Of a stretch of 64,000 bases of DNA, positions 58,701 through 64,000 are shown piece after piece. Position numbers and translations under genes: made by a program. The DNA comes from Affinundibacterium flavidum. Its GTDB lineage: Bacteria; Pseudomonadota; Gammaproteobacteria; Burkholderiales; Burkholderiaceae_D. The DNA lies in assembly GCF_014284175.1 (NCBI RefSeq), contig NZ_JACOGA010000018.1:1-64000 (forward strand), read 5' to 3'. Position 1 is the first letter of the stretch. Every line of letters begins with the position of its first letter. The notes beneath the pieces were generated by a model, which saw nothing but the letters and a program-made list of their open reading frames with translations, was not told where the DNA came from and did no database searches.

Positions 58701-59796
58701 TCTGAATGTCTTGCACGGCGTCTACGCAACGATTTATTCGCCATTTTGGTACCGCATGTTGGGTGCGAAAGTCGGTAAGGGGGCAGAAGTTTCTACTGCC
58801 CTTGGCGTGGTGCCAGATATGCTCACTTTGGGTGACGAATGCTTTATCGCCGATGCAGTCATGCTAGGAGATGAAGAGATAGATCAAGGCTGGATGTCGG
58901 TGCAAGCGACTGAAGTGTCACGCCGTAGTTTTGTTGGCAATGGTGCGTATATTCCTGATGGAACTGTGATCCCGGAAAACGTCTTGATTGGCGTCCATAC
59001 AAGTGCGCCAGCGAATGGCGCAATGCGTAGCGGCAATACGTGGATAGGTTCACCAGCCATGAATTTACCAGCGCGTGAAGAAGTCAAAGGCTTTGCCGAA
59101 AACCTGACCTTTAAGCCGTCCTTATGGCGACGCATCGCGCGCGGCCTAATCGAAGCATTCCGCATCATCGCACCACATGCATTGGTGATCGCGATTGGTT
59201 ATACGATTGTGCTGGATCTGATGCCGCTAGCGGCAGAAGAACGTTGGTTAGAAGTTCTGTACTACCTGGTCATTTCTGGCTTGTCGTATGGCGCAGGTTG
59301 CTTCGTATTTATCTTCTTGGCGAAATGGATTTTGATTGGTCGTTACAAGAAAAGCAGTCATCCTATGTGGACTTGGTTTGTCTGGTCATCAGAAGCGATT
59401 ACCAATCTTTACGAAGGTATCGCTGTTCCAAACTTTATGCGCTATCTGAAAGGTACGCCTTGGTTACCTCTGGCCTTCAATTTGTTAGGTGCCAAAATCG
59501 GTAAGGGTGTGTATTTGGATACCACCGACATCACCGAATTCGATTGCGTGACTATAGGTGCGTATAGCGAAATCAATGCGGCGGCGTGTCCGCAAACGCA
59601 TTTGTTTGAAGATCGCGTCATGAAAGTTGATCACGTGCTGATCGGTGAACGTGTGTACCTCGGTCCGCGCAGCTTTGTTCTCTATAGCGCAGTGGTTGGT
59701 GACGATGCCAAACTAGGCGCATTAACGTTGGTAATGAAGGGGGAATTTATTCCGGCGAACTCGAGTTGGCGCGGTTGTCCGGCCTCAGTTGCTTGA
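55795..59796 (+). CDS. Pls/PosA-type membrane NRPS-like synthetase
   Basis: 1,333 residues. The adenylation domain (about 25-520) shows YTSGSTGKPKG, FDMSFEEIW, NTYGPTEAT, GETGELCIFGPGVSAGYLG, YRTGDLAKI and the GKIDR lysine. The thiolation domain (about 535-610) carries Ser562 in GGHSLMAARL. The rest alternates membrane helices with three soluble hexapeptide-repeat modules (about 730-840, 970-1080 and 1200-1330). This is the layout of epsilon-poly-lysine synthetase Pls (about 1,319 residues), where the soluble modules join amino acids. There is no condensation or thioesterase domain. The pocket has Asp214, Met215 and Glu218; substrate unknown. A phosphopantetheinyl transferase gene follows. 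Confidence 0.9.
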   Translation: MKSDANILYGQVQPELIKAECLADLLEATILASPEKIALSSDSEQITYADLGARADLVASHLINAGIKPGDILGLWLPRGVELLVMQAGIAKSGAAWLPFDAEVPVDRIAVCLEDAQAVGLITVEEFLPQLEQLTQPIFTSASLSSALVGGLQRRSAVNVNDPAYVIYTSGSTGKPKGIVINQGSICHFLRSENSVLGITGNDRVYQGFSVAFDMSFEEIWISYLVGATLWIAPKEVALDPDALPRALIANQITVLHAVPTLLALFSIDVPCLRLINLGGEMCPASLVDRWAVNGRQMFNTYGPTEATVSASLAPLHAGEPVTIGIPLPNYGLLVIDPEVDKGLRLLARGETGELCIFGPGVSAGYLGRPDLTAEKFLANPWANDPINGKIYRTGDLAKIGEDGTVQCLGRADDQVKIRGFRVELGEIEAVLAQQNGVGTVAVILRSEQGIDQLIAFIVREIGADLEAVNGSNLRQALAQSLPAYMVPTRYEFLEEMPRLSSGKIDRKTLKAQELAVQASSSESDLPETEAESCLFEAMTRLFPGQAIRRDADFFTDLGGHSLMAARLVSSLRLDARFAYFKISDIYQQRRLGQIATVMQEGLIKATDQTQAAESWEPPSSVKRWVCGLAQATMIPCLVAFRMLQWLTPFFAYHFFTGDSEDSIPRAVALSLGCFLLVTVAEFFLAIGAKWLILGRLTPGKYPLWGMTYFRWWLVDRVIEAAPAYMLSGSSIYTWWLRALGAKIGDEVLIGSITLRAADLLKIEDGVSIGNACNFENARVEKGYLHLGRIDIGANAYVGSYAVVEGGTCIEQQAHLAGQSCLVDGQKIPENRMWEGSPARDVGMFDPQALPPRPVVSRLRQTGEAMFFILGSLSISALFFLPVFPTFILIDWLDTLELLPSTQNADVALQLSEYFVFAFPATAVLIVCTAILSAGIRWGLLPKMVPGRYAVHSNVYCGKWLVNQIQESSLNVLHGVYATIYSPFWYRMLGAKVGKGAEVSTALGVVPDMLTLGDECFIADAVMLGDEEIDQGWMSVQATEVSRRSFVGNGAYIPDGTVIPENVLIGVHTSAPANGAMRSGNTWIGSPAMNLPAREEVKGFAENLTFKPSLWRRIARGLIEAFRIIAPHALVIAIGYTIVLDLMPLAAEERWLEVLYYLVISGLSYGAGCFVFIFLAKWILIGRYKKSSHPMWTWFVWSSEAITNLYEGIAVPNFMRYLKGTPWLPLAFNLLGAKIGKGVYLDTTDITEFDCVTIGAYSEINAAACPQTHLFEDRVMKVDHVLIGERVYLGPRSFVLYSAVVGDDAKLGALTLVMKGEFIPANSSWRGCPASVA

Positions 59797-59829
59797 CCAA
59801 TTGCCTAAGCTTTCAGAAAAGCCTGCACC

Positions 59830-60483
59830 ATGTTGATTTATCGCTTACCTGATCAATTGGCGCTGGCCTGCGAGCAACTGCAACAAAATGGTCTGACTGT
59901 AATTAGTGTCGACATTGCGCAGAACAGTGCGCGTGATGATGCTCGCTTACAAATCCGGCAGGCGGTGAGTGCAGTGTTTGCGACTGCATTGAATATTAAC
60001 AAGGACAATATTCGCATTCACGCAGAAAAAGGGCAGGCACCGTATGCCGAAATTGGTGTTGGTGATCAGCGTCGCTATTATTCTTTATCGATTGCGCATG
60101 AGGATAAATATGCGATGGCAGCGATTGGTGGCATATTGGGCGCAAGTCGTATAGGGCTTGATCTCGTGAAAGTTGCCAGTCCCTTTGAATGGATAGATAC
60201 GGCAAATCTCTATCTTGGAAATGTCACTTCTAAAAGCATCTTGGCAAAACCCAGTGAGCAGCAATTTGACCACTTCTTGCAAGCCTGGGCTAGTCATGAA
60301 GCACGTCTAAAATGTCTTGGACTAGGTTTGCAAGAGTGGAGCGAGAAACTGGAGCAGCGATTGTACTCAGTTCGCAGTGAAGTCGGCTATGTAAGTTGGG
60401 ATACAACTTACATAGCGGCACTTGCTAGGCTACAAAGTGACAAACATAATCCAGCAATTCTGAAGTCTCAATTTCAAAACTAG
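59830..60483 (+). CDS. 4'-phosphopantetheinyl transferase (divergent Sfp type)
   Basis: 217 residues. [15 protein letters not shown] matches the conserved S-x-S-H block. [11 protein letters not shown] matches the G-x-D-x-E motif, but the second acid is Val. [12 protein letters not shown] matches W-x-x-K-E-A-x-x-K with the first Lys replaced by His. The fold and order are those of Sfp/AcpS-type enzymes that load the thiolation Ser. It starts 33 bp after the NRPS-like gene and probably shares its transcript. The two changed residues leave catalytic competence open. The last 59 bp overlap ppnP on the opposite strand. Confidence 0.78.
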   Translation: MLIYRLPDQLALACEQLQQNGLTVISVDIAQNSARDDARLQIRQAVSAVFATALNINKDNIRIHAEKGQAPYAEIGVGDQRRYYSLSIAHEDKYAMAAIGGILGASRIGLDLVKVASPFEWIDTANLYLGNVTSKSILAKPSEQQFDHFLQAWASHEARLKCLGLGLQEWSEKLEQRLYSVRSEVGYVSWDTTYIAALARLQSDKHNPAILKSQFQN

Positions 60484-60742
60484 AATTTGCTGGCACATGA
60501 AATTCTTTTCCTGCACCATAGCTCTGCCATTCGCTATTTCCTGCTAAACGAATGCGGCATAGACCCGCATTGATTTCCATAATTTCTGCTGCAGCGGTAT
60601 TGAAAACGAGAGATGATGGAAAAATCACGCCTATCGTTTTCTTGCTGCCGTCAGCAAATAAAACAGTGTGAGAAATACATTTGCCATCGAAATAAACGTT
60701 AGCTTTTTTGATGACGCTGACTTGATCGAATTGTGTGCTCAT
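60425..60742 (-). CDS. ppnP: Pyrimidine/purine nucleoside phosphorylase PpnP
   Basis: A 105-residue cupin-like enzyme (YaiE/UPF0345) that phosphorolyses several nucleosides. [48 protein letters not shown] and [13 protein letters not shown] are the family blocks. E. coli PpnP has 94 residues; this one is slightly longer at both ends. It converges on the phosphopantetheinyl transferase gene with a 59-bp overlap. The reading frame of each is supported by conserved motifs, so both appear real. Confidence 0.92.
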   Translation of the reverse strand: MSTQFDQVSVIKKANVYFDGKCISHTVLFADGSKKTIGVIFPSSLVFNTAAAEIMEINAGLCRIRLAGNSEWQSYGAGKEFHVPANSSFEIETSELLDYVCHFVA

Positions 60743-60764
60743 GATGACATAATTAGGTGGAGGA

Positions 60765-60846
60765 GTAGGGAGGGTGTAACCCGCGCCGACAAAACGTGGT
60801 GCGCGCGAAATCGACCTATGAACCGCGCGAGTTGCACCCGCCCTAC
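60765..60846. repeat. REP-type inverted pair, family A, copy 2
   Basis: Arms at 60765-60786 and 60825-60846 are inverted copies (gtagggagggtgtaacccgc / gcgcgagttgcacccgccct) and match the termini at 108-240 with a few changes. The 38-bp core differs from that of copy 1. It lies in the 139-bp gap between ppnP and argG. Confidence 0.7.
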
Positions 60847-60881
60847 AATTTTTAGAACTGCTTTTGCAATGGATTTATTAA

Positions 60882-62111
60882 TTAACCGCGCTTCAATTTT
60901 GCATTCGCTGCGATGCGCATACGCAAGGCATTGAGCTTAATGAAGCCACCTGCATCAGCTTGATTGTAAGCGCCGCCATCTTCATCGAATGTCGCAATAT
61001 TCATGTCGAATAAAGAGTCTGTTTTTGAATCACGCGATACGGTAATCACATTGCCTTTGTACAGCTTGACGCGTACCCAGCCATTTACATTTTGCTGCGT
61101 GTGATCGATCAAAGTTTGCAATGCCAAACGCTCTGGTGACCACCAGTAGCCGTTGTAAATCAAGCTGGCGTAACGTGGCATCAAGTCATCTTTCAAATGC
61201 GCGACTTCACGATCTAAGGTGATGGATTCGATCGCACGATGTGCGCGCAACATGATGGTGCCGCCAGGTGTTTCGTAGCAGCCACGTGACTTCATACCAA
61301 CAAAACGATTTTCAACCAGATCCAAACGACCGATACCGTGCTTGCCACCGAGGCGGTTCAATTCAGTCAGCACCGTTGCTGGTGACATGCGCACGCCGTT
61401 CAATGCTACGATATCGCCTTTTTCGTATTCGATATCGAGGTATTCAGCTTGATCCGGTGCCGCTTCTGGGCTGACGGTCCAACGCCACATCGATTCTTCT
61501 GCTTCAGCACTTGGGTTTTCCAAATGACGACCTTCAAAACTGATGTGCAGCAAGTTGGCATCCATGGAGTAGGGCGCGCCACCATTTTTGTGTTTTTGAT
61601 CGATTTCTATGCCAGCATCTTCGGCATATTTCATCAATTTTTCACGCGACAATAAATCCCATTCACGCCATGGCGCGATCACTTTGACATTAGGCATCAG
61701 AGCGTAAGCACCGAGTTCGAAACGAACCTGATCATTGCCCTTACCGGTCGCGCCGTGAGATATCGTATCAGCGCCAGTTTGACGTGCGATTTCGATCAAA
61801 CGTTTGGCGATCAATGGACGTGCAATTGAAGTGCCCAATAAGTATTCACCTTCATACACAGTGTTTGCACGGAACATAGGGAAAACGAAATCACGCACAA
61901 ATTCTTCGCGTACGTCGTCGATGAAAATGTTCTCAGGCTTAATACCAAATTTCAAAGCTTTGGCACGTGCTGGTTCAAGCTCTTCACCCTGACCTAAATC
62001 GGCAGTGAAGGTGACGATCTCGCACTTATAGTTGTCTTGCAACCACTTCAAAATCACGGAAGTATCCAGACCACCGGAATACGCTAAAACTACTTTTTTG
62101 ACGTCGCTCAT
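60882..62111 (-). CDS. argG: Argininosuccinate synthase ArgG
   Basis: Joins citrulline and aspartate with ATP in arginine synthesis. [16 protein letters not shown] (PP-loop ATP site), [37 protein letters not shown] and [23 protein letters not shown]. At 409 residues it belongs to the common ~400-residue class rather than the longer E. coli type. It is minus strand, as are argF and argD, but separated from argF by about 255 bp that hold a repeat element, so a separate promoter is likely. Confidence 0.96.
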   Translation of the reverse strand: MSDVKKVVLAYSGGLDTSVILKWLQDNYKCEIVTFTADLGQGEELEPARAKALKFGIKPENIFIDDVREEFVRDFVFPMFRANTVYEGEYLLGTSIARPLIAKRLIEIARQTGADTISHGATGKGNDQVRFELGAYALMPNVKVIAPWREWDLLSREKLMKYAEDAGIEIDQKHKNGGAPYSMDANLLHISFEGRHLENPSAEAEESMWRWTVSPEAAPDQAEYLDIEYEKGDIVALNGVRMSPATVLTELNRLGGKHGIGRLDLVENRFVGMKSRGCYETPGGTIMLRAHRAIESITLDREVAHLKDDLMPRYASLIYNGYWWSPERLALQTLIDHTQQNVNGWVRVKLYKGNVITVSRDSKTDSLFDMNIATFDEDGGAYNQADAGGFIKLNALRMRIAANAKLKRG

Positions 62112-62211
62112 AATGTGCTTTCTATTTGCTAAAAGTATGTAAAACGAAAATTTCTATTTTGGGTATTTAAGTTAAATAATCGCAACTATTCAGTCACTAC
62201 AAAAAAGTTTA

Positions 62212-62323
62212 AAACCTCTCAACGTCGAGACGCAGAGGCGCGGAGATACGAGGAGAAAATCAGTAAAATCTTCGCTTTTCTCTGCGCCCCTCGGCGCCTC
62301 TGCGTCTCGGCGTTGAGGGGTTT
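62212..62323. repeat. 112-bp inverted-repeat element, family E
   Basis: Arms of 30 bp at 62212-62241 and 62294-62323 (aaacctctcaacgtcgagac at the left) are inverted with two mismatches. The core is about 52 bp with no coding potential. Between argF and argG; the element could form a long hairpin in a read-through transcript. Confidence 0.7.
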
Positions 62324-62365
62324 GGTTTTTTACTCTTATCAATGAAATTGAATAGTCACAAATAT

Positions 62366-63283
62366 TCAATTATTGACTTTGCCGATGACTAAATATTCAA
62401 GCAAAGCTTTTTGTACGTGCAAGCGATTCTCAGCTTCATCCCAGACCACAGATTGCGGTCCGTCAATCACGCCAGCGGAAACTTCTTCACCACGATGCGC
62501 TGGCAAACAGTGCATAAAAATCGCCTCAGGATTGGCGCGAGCCATTTTTGCTTCATCCACAATCCAGCCATCAAAGGCTTTGAGACGGGCTTGATTTTCA
62601 GCCTCGTAACCCATGCTGGTCCAGACATCGGTATTGACTGCATCAACGCCAACGCAGGCATCGGATGGATTATCGAACACCGTGTAGTGTTCAGCTTCCA
62701 CCGTCACACAAGCAGGATCAATGTCATAACCTTTAGGTGTAGAAATATGCAGATGGAAACCAAAAACTTTCGCCGCCTGCATCCATGAATACAGCATATT
62801 GTTGGCATCGCCTATCCACGCCACTTTTTTGCCCGCGATAGAACCGCGATGTTCAATGAAAGTGAACACATCGGCAAATACTTGGCATGGGTGATGCTGA
62901 TTGGTTAAACCATTGATGACAGGCACACGGGAATTCGCGGCAAATTTTTCTATCATCTCTTGTTCAAAAGTACGGATCATGATGACGTCACACATGCGTG
63001 ACATAACTTGACCCGCGTCTTCGACAGGCTCGCCACGACCGAGTTGGCTGTCACGGGTATTCAAATAAATCGCCGCACCACCGAGTTGGTGCATGCCCGC
63101 TTCAAAACTCAAACGCGTACGGGTGGAATTTTTTTCAAATACCATGACCAGCGTTCTGTCTAAGAGTGGATGATAAGGTTCGTATTTCTTAAAACGATCT
63201 TTAATGATACGAGCTCTCTGCATCAGATAATCGTATTCATCGAGAGTCAGGTCGGAGACCTGTAAATAATGTTTGATAGCCAT
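62366..63283 (-). CDS. argF: Ornithine carbamoyltransferase ArgF
   Basis: Makes citrulline from ornithine and carbamoyl phosphate. STRTRLSFE (carbamoyl phosphate site), NQHHPCQVFADV, VNTDVWTSMG and MHCLPAHRGEEV (ornithine side Cys). 305 residues is normal. It lies 26 bp after argD on the minus strand, so argD-argF form an operon. Confidence 0.96.
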   Translation of the reverse strand: MAIKHYLQVSDLTLDEYDYLMQRARIIKDRFKKYEPYHPLLDRTLVMVFEKNSTRTRLSFEAGMHQLGGAAIYLNTRDSQLGRGEPVEDAGQVMSRMCDVIMIRTFEQEMIEKFAANSRVPVINGLTNQHHPCQVFADVFTFIEHRGSIAGKKVAWIGDANNMLYSWMQAAKVFGFHLHISTPKGYDIDPACVTVEAEHYTVFDNPSDACVGVDAVNTDVWTSMGYEAENQARLKAFDGWIVDEAKMARANPEAIFMHCLPAHRGEEVSAGVIDGPQSVVWDEAENRLHVQKALLEYLVIGKVNN

Positions 63284-63309
63284 TTTAAATTTTTACTGAG
63301 ATTGTCGTT

Positions 63310-64000
63310 TTATGATGCCGTCGATGCTGCTGCTTTTTCGTCTATCACCTGTTGGATGACTTTGCTCAACATAGAAATCATGGTGTCGATTTCTTCGTAG
63401 CTGACGTTCAGTGCTGGCATAAAACGGAGTAAATTAGGGCGCGGAGAATTAATCAATAAGCCAATCGGTTCCATATCACGTGCGACTTCAACTAAACGTG
63501 GACCAATGTCGCTGCCTAATTTCAGCGCACGTAATAGGCCTTCGCCGCGTTCGCCTTCCATGCCGAATTGTTCGGAAAGTTTATTGAGCGCTTGACTTAA
63601 GTAGGCTGACTTGGCTTTCACTTCATCGAGAAAGCCCGGTGCGGTTAAGGCCTTTAATACAGCGAGACCGACCGCCGTCATTAGTGGAGCACCGTTGTAT
63701 GTGCCACCTTGATCACCTGGAACAAAGCACGAGACTTCTTCTTTCGCTAGCAAAGCAGCGAGTGGAACACCACCGCCTATGCCTTTGCCCAAAGTCATGA
63801 TGTCTGGTTCGATACCAGAAAGCTGATAGCCGAACAATTCACCGGTACGTCCCATGCCAGTTTGGACTTCATCGACGATTAATAAAATATTGTGTTGCTT
63901 AGTGAGCGCACGCAAAGCTTGCATGAATTCGCGACTTGCAGGAATCACGCCGCCTTCACCTTGAACAGGCTCCAGCATTACCGCCACTGTTTTATCGTTG
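63310..64000 (-). CDS. argD: Acetylornithine aminotransferase ArgD (C-terminal part, cut by window edge)
   Basis: The frame is open to the right edge, so the true start lies beyond 64000; the Met at 63987 is internal. The visible 230 residues carry MLEPVQGEGGVIPAS, LLIVDEVQTGMGRTGELFGYQ, and the PLP Lys in DIMTLGKGIGGGVPLAALLAKEE. GTYNGAPLMTAVGLAVL and the C-terminal LLINSPRPNLLRFMPALNVSYEEID follow. Class III aminotransferase of arginine synthesis, upstream of argF. Confidence 0.92.
   Translation of the reverse strand, partial: NDKTVAVMLEPVQGEGGVIPASREFMQALRALTKQHNILLIVDEVQTGMGRTGELFGYQLSGIEPDIMTLGKGIGGGVPLAALLAKEEVSCFVPGDQGGTYNGAPLMTAVGLAVLKALTAPGFLDEVKAKSAYLSQALNKLSEQFGMEGERGEGLLRALKLGSDIGPRLVEVARDMEPIGLLINSPRPNLLRFMPALNVSYEEIDTMISMLSKVIQQVIDEKAAASTAS

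Noticed and set aside
1-64000. tRNA, rRNA, CRISPR array or prophage genes
   Set aside because: I looked for T-loop motifs, rRNA segments, repeat-spacer patterns and phage structural genes and saw none; a covariance-model scan could still find a tRNA I missed.

Overview
The window looks like chromosome from a betaproteobacterium of the order Burkholderiales, most likely an Oxalobacteraceae-type organism. This is inferred from gene content: a PHB cluster (phaC-phaB-phaR), a TCA block ordered acnA / citE-like / mdh / gntR / sdhCDAB / sdhE / gltA / odhA / odhB / odhL, a structured leader before odhA like the one known in Burkholderiales, and a low GC content for that order (mid to high 40s percent by eye). 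It is almost all housekeeping. No rRNA, tRNA, CRISPR array, prophage or transposase gene was found.

Layout. 1-6.4 kb: an inverted repeat element, serB and mfd (minus), then ispD-ispF and a DUF4404-like gene (plus). 6.4-13.4 kb, all minus: a periplasmic parvulin-type isomerase, bolA, yciB and msrB in a tightly coupled chain, selO, the chemotaxis pair cheZ-cheA, and a lone PIN-domain gene. 13.5-17.3 kb: yaaA, bamD, rluD-pgeF and a small membrane protein. 17.4-24.2 kb: phaC, phaB, phaR, rimO, a 130-bp MITE-like element, metC and a GNAT acetyltransferase. 24.2-26.2 kb is a looser patch: two small genes, a REP-type inverted pair, and a two-gene unit encoding a HEPN-like protein and a small orphan.

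26.3-44.7 kb is the TCA region. acnA, an MliC-like exported protein, a CitE-like lyase and mdh run leftward. gntR, sdhCDAB, sdhE, gltA, odhA, odhB, a SHOCT/PspC gene and odhL run rightward. A perfect 18-bp palindrome before gntR is a likely operator. Together these genes make citrate synthase, aconitase, 2-oxoglutarate dehydrogenase, succinate dehydrogenase and malate dehydrogenase. 44.7-47.7 kb: a second MITE-like element, zapE, a small exported protein and a methionine aminotransferase.

47.9-60.5 kb holds the two most unusual genes. One (48011-53104) encodes a 1,697-residue, almost entirely helical protein. It is built on a 14-residue repeat, has a run of about 1,058 residues without Gly or Pro, and ends in one membrane segment. 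The other (55795-59796) is a Pls/PosA-type membrane NRPS-like synthetase (A-T-membrane/hexapeptide-repeat architecture), followed directly by a divergent phosphopantetheinyl transferase. Between them lie a periplasmic retropepsin-like protease, yajQ and murB. 60.4-64 kb: ppnP, two further inverted-repeat elements, argG, argF and the C-terminal part of argD, which runs off the right edge.

Five families of short intergenic inverted-repeat elements were found by eye (REP pairs or MITEs). One family is present twice, near both ends of the window.
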